DNA of 45,081 bases. Origin: an uncultured Collinsella sp. (GTDB lineage: Bacteria; Actinomycetota; Coriobacteriia; Coriobacteriales; Coriobacteriaceae). Both the position numbers and the translations under genes were made by a program. How positions within the stretch are numbered: the stretch's first letter is position 1; each line of letters begins with the position of its first letter. The notes under the pieces were generated by a model, which was given only the letters and a program-made list of their open reading frames with translations, was not told where the DNA came from and made no database searches. The stretch covers positions 1-45,081 of the forward strand of contig CALAMG010000013.1 in assembly GCA_937925715.1 (NCBI GenBank), written 5' to 3'. Positions 15,682 through 23,465 of the stretch are shown here, one piece after another.

Positions 15682-16239
15682 ATGGCAGAAGAGAAGTATG
15701 TGCCGCGTCTGAAGACCAAGTACAACAACGAGGTCAAGCAGCAGCTTCAGGACAAGTTCCAGTACGAGAACGTCATGATGATCCCCAAGTTTGAGAAGAT
15801 CGTCGTGAACATGGGTGTCGGCGAGGCCGCTACCGATTCCAAGGCCATCGACGGTGCCGTGCGCGACCTGCGCGCCATCACCGGCCAGCAGCCGATGATC
15901 ACCCGTGCCCGCAAGTCCATCGCTACCTTCCGCCTGCGCGCTGGTATGCCGATCGGCTGCAAGGTTACCCTGCGTGGCGACCGTATGTGGGAGTTCTTCG
16001 ATCGTCTGACCTCCGTCGCGATCCCCCGTATCCGCGACTTCCGCGGCATCTCCGCCAAGAGCTTCGACGGCCGTGGTAACTTCTCCATGGGCGTCACCGA
16101 GCAGCTCATCTTCCCCGAGATCGACTTCGACTCCGTCGATCACCAGCGCGGTATGGACATCACTTTCGTGACCACCGCCAACACCGATGAGGAGGCCAAG
16201 GCCCTTCTGGACGCCTTCGGTTTCCCGTTCAAGAAATAG
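15682..16239 (+). CDS. rplE: 50S ribosomal protein L5
   Basis: This 185-residue L5 binds 5S rRNA in the central protuberance of the large subunit. The family text is clear: KFEKIVVNMGVGEA, MITRARKSIATFRLR, GCKVTLRGDRMWEF and FPEIDFDSVDH. A strong AAGGAG precedes the ATG. It is the first gene of the ribosomal run. In nearly all bacteria L5 follows rplN and rplX; here neither gene is upstream, and the preceding gene is xdhC more than 300 bases away. Confidence 0.98.
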   Translation: MAEEKYVPRLKTKYNNEVKQQLQDKFQYENVMMIPKFEKIVVNMGVGEAATDSKAIDGAVRDLRAITGQQPMITRARKSIATFRLRAGMPIGCKVTLRGDRMWEFFDRLTSVAIPRIRDFRGISAKSFDGRGNFSMGVTEQLIFPEIDFDSVDHQRGMDITFVTTANTDEEAKALLDAFGFPFKK

Positions 16240-16254
16240 GTTCACCTGCCCTAT

Positions 16255-16284
16255 AAGCGCCGTTCCCACAAGGGGGCGGCGCTT
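16255..16284 (+). other. Intercistronic hairpin between rplE and rpsN
   Basis: AAGCGCCG (16255-16262) pairs with CGGCGCTT (16277-16284) around a 14-base loop rich in G. No T run follows, so it is not a simple terminator; it could be a processing site or a ribosomal-protein binding site. Confidence 0.5.
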
Positions 16285-16318
16285 GGGGCGAACAATACTC
16301 TATGTGAGGAGGATATAA

Positions 16319-16504
16319 GTGGCTAAGACATCGATGATCGTCAAGTGCAATCGCAAGCAGAAGTTCTCTACTCGTGAGTACACGCGCTGCCAGCGCTGCG
16401 GCCGTCCGCACTCTGTGTACCGCAAGTTCGGCCTGTGCCGTGTCTGCTTCCGCGAGCTTGCACTCAAGGGCGAGCTTCCCGGCGTTAAGAAGGCCAGCTG
16501 GTAA
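16319..16504 (+). CDS. rpsN: 30S ribosomal protein S14, zinc-binding type
   Basis: This 61-residue short S14 (type Z) sits in the 30S head. The zinc ribbon Cys residues are C24, C27, C40 and C43 (CQRC and CRVC). It uses a GTG start at 16319 with GAGGAGG upstream. Short zinc S14 is usual for Actinobacteria and Firmicutes. It sits at its standard place between rplE and rpsH. Confidence 0.97.
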   Translation: MAKTSMIVKCNRKQKFSTREYTRCQRCGRPHSVYRKFGLCRVCFRELALKGELPGVKKASW

Positions 16505-16623
16505 GTCACTACCAGCGTTTCAAGCATCAGTTTGGAACAGGGAAAACGCGCTAAAAAGGCTTTGCCGTTAAGGGCGGCGAAGAACCAAGAGCACGTGTTC
16601 ATCAAGAACGAAGGAGAATCTGT

Positions 16624-17022
16624 ATGAACCTTACAGACCCGATCGCAGATATGCTTACGCGCATCCGTAACGCTAACTCTGTGAACAAGGCCACGGTCTC
16701 CATGCCGAGCAGCAAGAAGCTCGTCGAGATCGCTCGTGTTCTGCACGAGGAGGGCTACATCGAGGGCTACGATGTCGAGGACACCGTTCCCCAGAAGACT
16801 CTGCACATCACGCTTAAGTATGGTCCCAAGAAGGCTAAGGTCATCAACGGCATCCGCCGCATTTCCAAGCCGGGCCTGCGTAAGTACACCGGCGTTGCCG
16901 ACATGCCCCGCGTCCGCGGTGGCCTTGGTACCGCCATTATTTCCACCAGCCATGGCGTCATGACCGACCGCGATGCTCGCAAGCACAACGTCGGCGGCGA
17001 GATCATCGCTTACGTCTGGTAA
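16624..17022 (+). CDS. rpsH: 30S ribosomal protein S8
   Basis: This 132-residue S8 binds 16S rRNA helix 21 and is needed for early 30S assembly. The start MNLTDPIADMLTRIRNAN and the end GVMTDRDARKHNVGGEIIAYVW are typical. In E. coli S8 represses the spc operon by binding near rplE; whether that holds here is unknown. The site AAGGAG precedes the ATG, after a 119-base gap from rpsN. Confidence 0.98.
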   Translation: MNLTDPIADMLTRIRNANSVNKATVSMPSSKKLVEIARVLHEEGYIEGYDVEDTVPQKTLHITLKYGPKKAKVINGIRRISKPGLRKYTGVADMPRVRGGLGTAIISTSHGVMTDRDARKHNVGGEIIAYVW

Positions 17023-17055
17023 TTCGCTCGGTAGGTAGAAGGAAAGGAGATCACC

Positions 17056-17592
17056 GTGTCTCGTATCGGTAATAAGCCTGTCCAGATTCCCGCCGGAGTC
17101 GAAGTGGCAGTCAACGGCAACAACGTTGTCGTCAAGGGCCCCAAGGGCCAGCTCGAGCTCGATGTCTTTGAGAAGCTCGCTATCAACGTTGAGGACAATG
17201 TCCTCACCGTTTCCCGTCCCGACGACGAGCGTGAGACCCGTGCCCGCCACGGCCTCACCCGCGCCCTCATCCACAACATGGTTGTTGGCGTTTCCGAGGG
17301 CTTCGAGAAGAAGCTTGAGCTCGCCGGCGTCGGTTACCGCGTGCAGCAGAAGGGCAAGAACCTCGAGTTCTCCCTGGGCTTCTCGCACCCCGTGATCGTC
17401 GAGGCTCCCGAGGGCATCACCTTCGAGGTTCCCGACAACACCCACGTGAACGTCAAGGGTATCAACAAGCAGCAGGTCGGTCAGATCGCCGCTGAGATCC
17501 GCGGCCATCGTCCTCCCGAGCCTTACAAGGGCAAGGGTATCCACTACGTTGGCGAGCACATCCGCCGCAAGCTGGGTAAGGCCGCCAAGTAG
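17056..17592 (+). CDS. rplF: 50S ribosomal protein L6
   Basis: This 178-residue L6 lies near the sarcin-ricin loop of the large subunit. Recognisable text: SRIGNKPVQIPAGVEV, the repeat-like second half and PEPYKGKGIHYVGEHIRRK at the end. It uses a GTG start at 17056 preceded by AAAGGAG. Standard position between rpsH and rplR. Confidence 0.98.
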   Translation: MSRIGNKPVQIPAGVEVAVNGNNVVVKGPKGQLELDVFEKLAINVEDNVLTVSRPDDERETRARHGLTRALIHNMVVGVSEGFEKKLELAGVGYRVQQKGKNLEFSLGFSHPVIVEAPEGITFEVPDNTHVNVKGINKQQVGQIAAEIRGHRPPEPYKGKGIHYVGEHIRRKLGKAAK

Positions 17593-17617
17593 TCGTAACC
17601 GACTCACTCGCATAAGA

Positions 17618-17639
17618 CCAGCACCCCGTCAGGTGCTGG
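17618..17639 (+). other. Intercistronic hairpin between rplF and rplR
   Basis: CCAGCACC (17618-17625) pairs perfectly with GGTGCTGG (17632-17639) across a six-base loop. A short T run (CTTTTTAG) comes only some ten bases later, overlapping the rplR ribosome site region. It could act as a weak attenuator or processing site; the structure is seen, the role is inferred. Confidence 0.5.
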
Positions 17640-17667
17640 CAAGATCAACCTTTTTAGGAGTTTACGT

Positions 17668-18036
17668 ATGAACAAGCATAAGGCGAAGCTGGAAGGCCTC
17701 AAGCGTCGTCAGCGTCGTGTTCGCGGCAAGGTCTCGGGTACCTCCGAGCGTCCGCGTCTTCGCGTGACCCGTACTAACGCCAACATCTATGCCCAGATCA
17801 TCGACGACAGCAAGGGCTCCAGCCTGACGCTCGTCTCCGCCTCGACCCTCGAGGCCGAGTTCAAGGGCACCCACACCTCGAACAAGGAGGCTGCGGAGAA
17901 GGTCGGTCAGCTCGTTGGCAAGCGCGCCATCGAGGCCGGCATCACCAAGGTCGCCTTCGATCGCGGTGGCCGTATCTACCATGGCCGCGTCAAGGCCCTC
18001 GCCGACGGTGCTCGTGCCGCCGGTCTCGAGTTCTAG
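17668..18036 (+). CDS. rplR: 50S ribosomal protein L18
   Basis: This 122-residue L18 binds 5S rRNA together with L5. Family text: RRQRRVRGKVSGTSERPRL, VTRTNANIYAQIIDD and the end AFDRGGRIYHGRVKALADGA. TAGGAG precedes the ATG. It is followed by rpsE after 14 bases. Confidence 0.98.
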   Translation: MNKHKAKLEGLKRRQRRVRGKVSGTSERPRLRVTRTNANIYAQIIDDSKGSSLTLVSASTLEAEFKGTHTSNKEAAEKVGQLVGKRAIEAGITKVAFDRGGRIYHGRVKALADGARAAGLEF

Positions 18037-18050
18037 GAGGTATGTAGCAC

Positions 18051-18575
18051 ATGGCTCGTAATCAGAAGCAGCAGCGCGAGGCCTCCGAGTTCGAGGAGCG
18101 CGTCGTTTACATCAACCGCGTGTCGAAGACCGTCAAGGGCGGTCGTCGCATGAGCCTCGTCGCTCTCGTCGTCGTTGGCGACGGCAAGGGCAACGTCGGC
18201 GTTGGCATGGGCAAGTCCGCTGAGGTGCCCCTGGCCATCTCCAAGGCGTCTCTCGATGCCAAGAAGAACATGTTCCACGTGCCGGTGACCGAGCATGGCA
18301 CCATCCCGCACGAGGTTCTCGGCCACTTTGGTGCCGGCCGCATCATCATCAAGCCCGCTGTCGAGGGTACCGGCGTTATCGCCGGCGGCGCTGTGCGTCC
18401 CCTCTTTGAGCTTGCTGGCATCAAGAACGTCCTGTCCAAGTCCCTCGGTACCGACAACGGCCTCAACATCATCAAGGCTGCCGTCGAGGGCCTCAAGGAG
18501 CTCTCCAGCCCTGAGGACGTCGCGGCTCGCCGTGGCCTGACGGTCTCCGAGATGTTCGTCGGTAAGGAGAACTAA
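18051..18575 (+). CDS. rpsE: 30S ribosomal protein S5
   Basis: This 174-residue S5 acts in decoding accuracy and in the mRNA entry channel helicase. Family text: EERVVYINRVSKTVKGGRR, VGVGMGKSAEVP and GGAVRPLFELAGIKNVLSK. The AGGAGG site of this gene overlaps the rplR stop region. The gene is two bases ahead of rpmD, so translation is probably coupled. Confidence 0.98.
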   Translation: MARNQKQQREASEFEERVVYINRVSKTVKGGRRMSLVALVVVGDGKGNVGVGMGKSAEVPLAISKASLDAKKNMFHVPVTEHGTIPHEVLGHFGAGRIIIKPAVEGTGVIAGGAVRPLFELAGIKNVLSKSLGTDNGLNIIKAAVEGLKELSSPEDVAARRGLTVSEMFVGKEN

Positions 18576-18577
18576 GC

Positions 18578-18760
18578 ATGGCTGACACCATCAAGATCAA
18601 GCAGGTCCGCAGCACCAACGGTTGCAAGCAGGACCAGGTCCGTACTGTCCGTGCCCTCGGTCTCCACAGGATCCGCGAGGTTCGCGAGATTGCTGACAAC
18701 GAGTCCGTCCGCGGCATGATCTTCAAGGTCAAGCACCTTGTCGAGATTGTAGAGGAGTAG
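18578..18760 (+). CDS. rpmD: 50S ribosomal protein L30
   Basis: This 60-residue L30 has typical text: IKIKQVRSTNGCKQDQVRT, LGLHRIREVREI and VRGMIFKVKHLVEIVEE. AAGGAG of its site lies in the rpsE stop region, and rplO starts three bases after its stop. Complete at normal length. Confidence 0.97.
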   Translation: MADTIKIKQVRSTNGCKQDQVRTVRALGLHRIREVREIADNESVRGMIFKVKHLVEIVEE

Positions 18761-18763
18761 CAA

Positions 18764-19213
18764 ATGCAGCTTCACGATCTTACTCCCGCGCCCGGTTCCA
18801 CCAAGAACCGCAAGCGCGTCGGCCGTGGCAATTCTTCGGGTCACGGCACCACTTCTGGCCGCGGCCAGAAGGGCCAGGGTTCCCGCTCTGGCGGCACCAA
18901 GGGTGCCGGCTTCGAGGGTGGCCAGACTCCGCTGGCCATGCGCCTGCCCAAGCTTCCGGGCTTCCGCAACCCCCGTCGTATCGAGTACACCGCTGTTAAC
19001 GTTGAGCGTCTCGAGCGTAAGTTCGAGGACGGCGCTGTGATCGACGGTGCCGCTCTTAAGGCCGCTCGCATCACCAAGAGCGAGTGCGAGCCCGTTAAGG
19101 TGCTCGGCAATGGTGAGCTCACCAAGAAGTTCACGGTCAAGGTCGACAAGGTCAGCGCTTCTGCGCAGGCCAAGATCGAGGCCGCCGGCGGAAAGGTCGA
19201 GCTGCCGTGCTAA
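18764..19213 (+). CDS. rplO: 50S ribosomal protein L15
   Basis: This 149-residue L15 begins MQLHDLTPAPGSTKNRKRVG and contains the Gly/Arg-rich GRGNSSGHGTTSGRGQKGQ arm that reaches into 23S rRNA. The fold continues with GGQTPLAMRLPKLPGF. Its last codons overlap the secY start by seven bases, a usual coupling in this operon. Confidence 0.98.
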   Translation: MQLHDLTPAPGSTKNRKRVGRGNSSGHGTTSGRGQKGQGSRSGGTKGAGFEGGQTPLAMRLPKLPGFRNPRRIEYTAVNVERLERKFEDGAVIDGAALKAARITKSECEPVKVLGNGELTKKFTVKVDKVSASAQAKIEAAGGKVELPC

Positions 19214-20493
19214 ATGGTCTTAAGAATGCTTTCCGCATCAAAGAATTGCGCGAAAAGATTCTTTTTACCATAGCTATGCTCGTCGTGTACCGCATTGGTG
19301 CGCACGTTCCTGTGCCCGGCATTCCCTTCCAGGGGATGCTGGGCCTTTTCTCGACCGATAACAATTCGGTCGCCGCAGGTGCTATGGCCCTCCTGAATCT
19401 TTTCTCTGGCGGCGCGTTGAGCTATGTGTCGGTGTTTTCGCTGGGCATCATGCCTTACATCACCAGCTCGATCATCCTCCAGATGCTCCAGGCCGTTGTG
19501 CCTTCCCTGCATGAGCTTGCCCGCGAGGGCGAGGTCGGTCAGACCAAGATTACGCAGTATTCGCGTTACCTCACCCTGGCTCTGGCAATCCTCAACTCCG
19601 TGGGTTACCTCTTCCTCTTTAAGAGCTTCGGCATCAGCTTTAATGGCGCCGGTGCTCCCGAGATTATCTTCGACCTCATGATCGTCGGCACGCTCACCGC
19701 GGGCGCCATGCTGATCATGTGGATTGGTGAGCTCATCACCCAGCGCGGTATCGGCAATGGCATGTCGCTGATCATCTTTGCGAACATCATGGCCGGTCTG
19801 CCGCAGGCTATCTTCTCCAGCACCGAGGGCAATGCCGGTGGCATCATCACCATGGTGATCATCTGCGCCATCATCCTGCTGGTTATCCCGCTGATTGTTT
19901 TCCTTGAGCGCGGCCAGCGCCGCATCCCGGTCTCCTACGCTAAGCGCGTCGTGGGCCGTCGCATGATGGGTGGTCAGACCACCTACCTGCCCATCAAGGT
20001 CAACACCGCGGGTGTCGTGCCGATCATCTTCGCTTCGGCGCTGCTGTACTTCCCGGCTCAGATTGCCGTGTTCTTCCCCGGCATCGGCTGGATCCAGGCA
20101 GTTGCCTCTGCGCTTTCGCGCGGCTGGCTCAACTGGGTGCTTAACGTTGTCCTCATCGTGTTTTTCGCGTACTTCTACACCTCCATGGTGTTCAACCCCG
20201 ATGACACGGCCGACAACCTTAAGAAGCAGGGCGGCTTTATTCCGGGCGTGCGTCCGGGTAGGGCTACCGCGGCCTACATCAAGAACGCGCTCAACAAGAT
20301 TACGCTTCCCAGCGCTGTCTTTTTGGCGCTCATCGCCATCGTGCCTTCGATCATCTTCTCCTTTACGGGTAACCAGCTGATCCAGGCATTTGGCGGCACA
20401 TCCATCCTCATCATGGTCGGCGTCGTGCTCGACACGGTCGATAAGCTCGAAGGCCAGATCAAGATGTATGATTACGATGGATTCTTTAAATAG
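19207..20493 (+). CDS. secY: Protein translocase channel subunit SecY
   Basis: This 428-residue SecY forms the membrane channel for Sec export with SecE and SecG. Ten transmembrane segments can be traced; GIMPYITSSIILQMLQ (TM2 region), QRGIGNGMSLIIF, QRRIPVSYAKR and the C-terminal LEGQIKMYDYDGFFK are typical. The GTG at 19207 gives the usual start MLNGLKNAFRIKELREK and lies inside the last codons of rplO. Followed by adk after 18 bases. Confidence 0.98.
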   Translation: MLNGLKNAFRIKELREKILFTIAMLVVYRIGAHVPVPGIPFQGMLGLFSTDNNSVAAGAMALLNLFSGGALSYVSVFSLGIMPYITSSIILQMLQAVVPSLHELAREGEVGQTKITQYSRYLTLALAILNSVGYLFLFKSFGISFNGAGAPEIIFDLMIVGTLTAGAMLIMWIGELITQRGIGNGMSLIIFANIMAGLPQAIFSSTEGNAGGIITMVIICAIILLVIPLIVFLERGQRRIPVSYAKRVVGRRMMGGQTTYLPIKVNTAGVVPIIFASALLYFPAQIAVFFPGIGWIQAVASALSRGWLNWVLNVVLIVFFAYFYTSMVFNPDDTADNLKKQGGFIPGVRPGRATAAYIKNALNKITLPSAVFLALIAIVPSIIFSFTGNQLIQAFGGTSILIMVGVVLDTVDKLEGQIKMYDYDGFFK

Positions 20494-20511
20494 GCTAGAG
20501 GAGGATTGCTC

Positions 20512-21138
20512 ATGAACCTCGTATTGCTCGGAGCTCCGGGTGCCGGTAAGGGCACCGTCGCACAGGAGCTCGTCGCCGAGTTTGGCGTCGCTCACATTTC
20601 CACGGGCGACCTGCTGCGTGCTGCCGTCAAGGGTGGCACCGAGCTTGGTATTCAGGCTAAGAAGTACATGGACGCTGGCGAGCTCGTTCCCGATCAGCTC
20701 GTGATCGACCTTGTCAAGGAGCGCCTTGCCGCCGATGACGCCCAGCAGGGCTTCATCCTCGACGGCTTCCCGCGCAACACCGCCCAGGCCGTGACGCTCG
20801 ATTCCGAGCTCTCCGCCATGGGTCGCGAGATCGACTGCGCCCTTCTGGTCGATGTGGCCCCCGAGGTCATTATCGATCGTCTGTCTTCGCGTCGCACCTG
20901 CCGCGCCTGCGGTTACACCGGCACCGCTGCCGATGCTACCTGCCCCAAGTGTGGCGGCGAGATGTATCAGCGCGACGACGACAAGCCCGAGACCATCAAG
21001 AACCGTCTCGACGTCTACGAGAAGTCCACGAGCCCGCTCGTCGACTACTATCGTGGCCAGGGTCTGCTCAAGTCGGTCAACGGTGACCAGGCTCGCGAGA
21101 CCGTGTACGGGGATGTCAAAGAGGCTCTCGGTCTATGA
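20512..21138 (+). CDS. adk: Adenylate kinase with zinc-type LID
   Basis: This 208-residue enzyme interconverts ATP + AMP and 2 ADP. The P-loop is GAPGAGKGT near residue 7-15, the AMP site includes HISTGDLLR, and DGFPRN is present. The LID holds CRACGYTG and CPKCGG, a four-Cys zinc site common in Gram-positive enzymes. ATG 20512 has GAGGAGG upstream. Its stop overlaps the map start by four bases (ATGA). Confidence 0.98.
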   Translation: MNLVLLGAPGAGKGTVAQELVAEFGVAHISTGDLLRAAVKGGTELGIQAKKYMDAGELVPDQLVIDLVKERLAADDAQQGFILDGFPRNTAQAVTLDSELSAMGREIDCALLVDVAPEVIIDRLSSRRTCRACGYTGTAADATCPKCGGEMYQRDDDKPETIKNRLDVYEKSTSPLVDYYRGQGLLKSVNGDQARETVYGDVKEALGL

Positions 21139-21923
21139 TCAAGATTAAGTCTGCAACGCAAATCGAGCAGATGAAGAAGGCAGGAGCGCTATCTAAGATG
21201 GCGCTCCGCCACGTTGGAGCCATGGTGCGCCCCGGCGTTTCGACTTTTGAGCTCGATCAGCTCGCGGAGCAGATTATCCGCATGCATGGCGGCACCCCGG
21301 CCTTTAAGGGCTACGGCGGGTTCCCGGGAACCATCTGCGCATCGATCAACGATGCCGTGGTACACGGTATTCCCAACCCCGACATGATCCTGCGCGATGG
21401 CGATATCATCTCCATCGATACGGGAGCCGTTGTCGACGGTTGGGTCGGCGATAACGCTTGGACGTTTTTCGTCGGCACCCCCACGCCCGAAGCCAAGGCT
21501 TTGTGCGAGGTCACGCGTGATTGTCTTAAGGCTGCCATCGAGCAGGCTGTTCCCGGTAACCATATCGGGGACGTCGGTTATGCCGTTCAGTCCCTCGCCG
21601 AGTCTCACGGTTACGGCGTGCTTCGTGATTATGTGGGCCATGGCATTGGCCGCGTGATGCACGAGGACCCCAACGTTCCTAACTATGGAAAGAAGGGGAG
21701 GGGCGTTCGCCTCCAGGCCGGCATGGTCATTGCCATCGAGCCGATGGTTACGATGGGTTCCAACCATGTGAGCACGGGCTCCGACGGTTGGATTGTTACG
21801 ACCAACGACCACCTGCCCGCCGCGCACTACGAGAACACCGTCGCCATTACCAATGACGGTCCGGTGATTCTCACCACGGATGCGCAAGGTGCTTGGTGTT
21901 CGCTCCAAGGCGGAGAAATGTAA
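21135..21923 (+). CDS. map: Methionine aminopeptidase, type I
   Basis: This 262-residue cytoplasmic enzyme removes the initiator methionine. Metal ligands can be placed in ISIDTGAVVDGWVGDNAW (two Asp), GHGIGR (His), AIEPMVT (Glu) and YENTVAIT (Glu). It is translationally coupled to adk. The stop codon at 21921-21923 lies inside the left arm of a long inverted repeat that separates map from infA. Confidence 0.97.
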   Translation: MIKIKSATQIEQMKKAGALSKMALRHVGAMVRPGVSTFELDQLAEQIIRMHGGTPAFKGYGGFPGTICASINDAVVHGIPNPDMILRDGDIISIDTGAVVDGWVGDNAWTFFVGTPTPEAKALCEVTRDCLKAAIEQAVPGNHIGDVGYAVQSLAESHGYGVLRDYVGHGIGRVMHEDPNVPNYGKKGRGVRLQAGMVIAIEPMVTMGSNHVSTGSDGWIVTTNDHLPAAHYENTVAITNDGPVILTTDAQGAWCSLQGGEM

Positions 21924-22043
21924 AAGTCGCCGCCCCCTGATGCCCAACCTCGCCTTTCAATTTCGAAGGCATGACCCCAAGGTCTATGCCTTCTCATTTC
22001 AAGGCGATCTTGGGCATCAGGGAACGGCTTTGTTTTACATTTC
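21915..22043. repeat. Long imperfect inverted repeat (about 129 bp) between map and infA
   Basis: The left half starts GAAATGTAAAA (21915) and the right half ends TTTTACATTTC (22043). Inner matching blocks include CCTGATGCCCAA with TTGGGCATCAGG, CGCCTTTCAA with TTTCAAGGCG (shifted match), GAAGGCAT with ATGCCTTC, and a central ACCCCAAGGT. Together they form one long hairpin that includes the map stop codon. This is seen directly. It resembles a non-autonomous palindromic element inserted in the operon. It could also attenuate map-infA read-through. Confidence 0.8.
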
Positions 22044-22087
22044 AAATGTAACAAGTTCCACTTAGTTGTGGAGCCATTACGAAGTTA

Positions 22088-22116
22088 TTACGATGCGTGC
22101 ATACGTGTTGTAGAAT
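22088..22116 (+). promoter_or_regulatory. Possible promoter upstream of infA
   Basis: TAGAAT at 22111-22116 matches the -10 consensus at five positions; a weak TTACGA lies 17 bases upstream at 22088-22093. It follows the long inverted repeat and is 40 bases before infA, so it could restart transcription of the second half of the operon. Confidence 0.4.
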
Positions 22117-22155
22117 ACTCAATCGCTGTCGTTTTCTAGAGAAAGATGATTGCTT

Positions 22156-22374
22156 GTGAAGAAGGAAGACGCAATTGAGCTCGAGGGTACGGTAAAGGAA
22201 CCGTTGCCCAACGCCATGTTTAAGGTCGAGCTCGAGAACGGTCATTCGGTTCTGTGCAACATTTCTGGCAAGATCCGAATGAATTACATCCGTATTCTCC
22301 CCGGTGACAGGGTTGTCGTGGAGCTTTCCCCGTACGACCTGACCCGCGGCCGCATCACCTATCGCTACAAATAG
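22156..22374 (+). CDS. infA: Translation initiation factor IF-1
   Basis: This 72-residue OB-fold protein occupies the ribosomal A site during initiation. The text EGTVKEPLPNAMFKVELENG and MNYIRILPGDRVVVELSPYD is nearly invariant in the family. I prefer the GTG at 22156 (MKKEDAIELEG) because it fits family length; a TTG two codons upstream is the alternative. About 230 bases separate it from map. Confidence 0.96.
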   Translation: MKKEDAIELEGTVKEPLPNAMFKVELENGHSVLCNISGKIRMNYIRILPGDRVVVELSPYDLTRGRITYRYK

Positions 22375-22524
22375 CGGCACGCATACACGCACTCCATTTC
22401 CGACTGCAGGCTTAGCTCAACCTACGGTCGGATTGTGTGTGAAGACCAGCCATAGTTTTAAACGCCTGCGGCTGGGCGAGTAGATAGTAGGGAAGTAGTT
22501 TGAGCGCTACCGAAAGGAAGAACG
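22375..22524 (+). other. 150-base leader between infA and rpmJ with two hairpins
   Basis: ATTTCCGACTG-type left arm near 22398 can pair with the GTCGGAT near 22430, and CCAGCC near 22447 can pair with GGCTGG near 22472. No gene is seen. The gap is longer than others in this operon and may hold an internal promoter or a control structure. Confidence 0.4.
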
Positions 22525-22638
22525 ATGAAGGTACGTCCTTCGGTCAAGAAGATGTGCGATAAGTGCAAAATCATTAGGCGCCATGGCAAGGTCCTCGTCA
22601 TTTGCGAGAACCCCCGTCATAAGCAGCGTCAGGGTTAA
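22525..22638 (+). CDS. rpmJ: 50S ribosomal protein L36, zinc type
   Basis: This 37-residue protein begins MKVRPSVKKMCDKCK and ends RHKQRQG. The zinc ligands C11, C14, C27 and H32 are all present, so it is the zinc-binding (C+) form. AAAGGAAG precedes the ATG at 22525. It is the shortest gene in the window and sits at its standard place between infA and rpsM. Confidence 0.97.
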   Translation: MKVRPSVKKMCDKCKIIRRHGKVLVICENPRHKQRQG

Positions 22639-22652
22639 GAGAGGAGACTACG

Positions 22653-23027
22653 TTGGCCCGTATTAATGGTGTCGACCTTCCGCGTGAGAAGCGCGTTGAG
22701 ATCGGTCTGACCTACATTTACGGCATCGGCCGCACCACTGCGACGAAGATTTGCGTCGAGTGCAACGTTAACGTGGATACGCGCGTTAAGGACCTCACCG
22801 AGGATGAGGTTAACGCCATCCGCGATTATATCGATAAGAACCAGATCATGGTTGAGGGCGACCTCCGCCGTGAGCGCAACCAGAACGTCAAGCGCCTTAT
22901 GGACATCGGCTGCAACCGCGGCCTTCGTCACCGCAAGGGCCTCCCGGTCCGCGGCCAGCGCACCCACACTAACGCTCGTACCCGCAAGGGCCCGAAGCGT
23001 CAGATCGGTGCTAAGAAGAAGAAATAA
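22653..23027 (+). CDS. rpsM: 30S ribosomal protein S13
   Basis: This 124-residue S13 lies in the 30S head and touches the P-site tRNA and L5. Family text: RINGVDLPREKRVEIGLTYI, YGIGRTTA and the basic tail RGQRTHTNARTRKGPKR. It uses a TTG start at 22653 with GAGGAG upstream. Followed by rpsK after 14 bases. Confidence 0.98.
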   Translation: MARINGVDLPREKRVEIGLTYIYGIGRTTATKICVECNVNVDTRVKDLTEDEVNAIRDYIDKNQIMVEGDLRRERNQNVKRLMDIGCNRGLRHRKGLPVRGQRTHTNARTRKGPKRQIGAKKKK

Positions 23028-23041
23028 GGAGCGCTAGATAG

Positions 23042-23446
23042 ATGGCTACTGCTAAGAAGAACGTTCGCGCTGCCCGTCTGAAGCGCGCGGACCGTAAGAA
23101 CATTTCCGTGGGCCAGGCTCACATTCGTTCTACGTTCAACAACACGATCGTTTCGATCACCGATCCCCAGGGCAACGTCATTTCCTGGAAGTCGGCTGGC
23201 CAGGTGGGCTTCAAGGGCTCCCGTAAGTCCACGCCGTTCGCTGCCCAGATGGCTGCCGAGGCTGCTGCCAAGCAGGCCATGGAGCACGGTATGAAGAAGG
23301 TTTCCGTCTTCGTCAAGGGCCCCGGCTCCGGTCGTGAGACCGCCATCCGCTCCCTCCAGGCTGCTGGCCTCGAGGTCTCGAGCATCCAGGACAAGACCCC
23401 CATTCCGCACAACGGCTGCCGCCCCAAGAAGCGTCGCCGCGTGTAA
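23042..23446 (+). CDS. rpsK: 30S ribosomal protein S11
   Basis: This 134-residue S11 is part of the 30S platform. Family text: GQAHIRSTFNNTIVSITDPQ, GFKGSRKSTPFAAQ and the end TPIPHNGCRPKKRRRV. AAGGAG precedes the ATG. Normal length and position. Confidence 0.98.
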   Translation: MATAKKNVRAARLKRADRKNISVGQAHIRSTFNNTIVSITDPQGNVISWKSAGQVGFKGSRKSTPFAAQMAAEAAAKQAMEHGMKKVSVFVKGPGSGRETAIRSLQAAGLEVSSIQDKTPIPHNGCRPKKRRRV

Positions 23447-23465
23447 CTGAAAGGATCGTATCAAT

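Noticed and set aside
15395..15712. Possible remnant of rplX before rplE
   Set aside because: All three frames before rplE were read; none resembles the L24 end.
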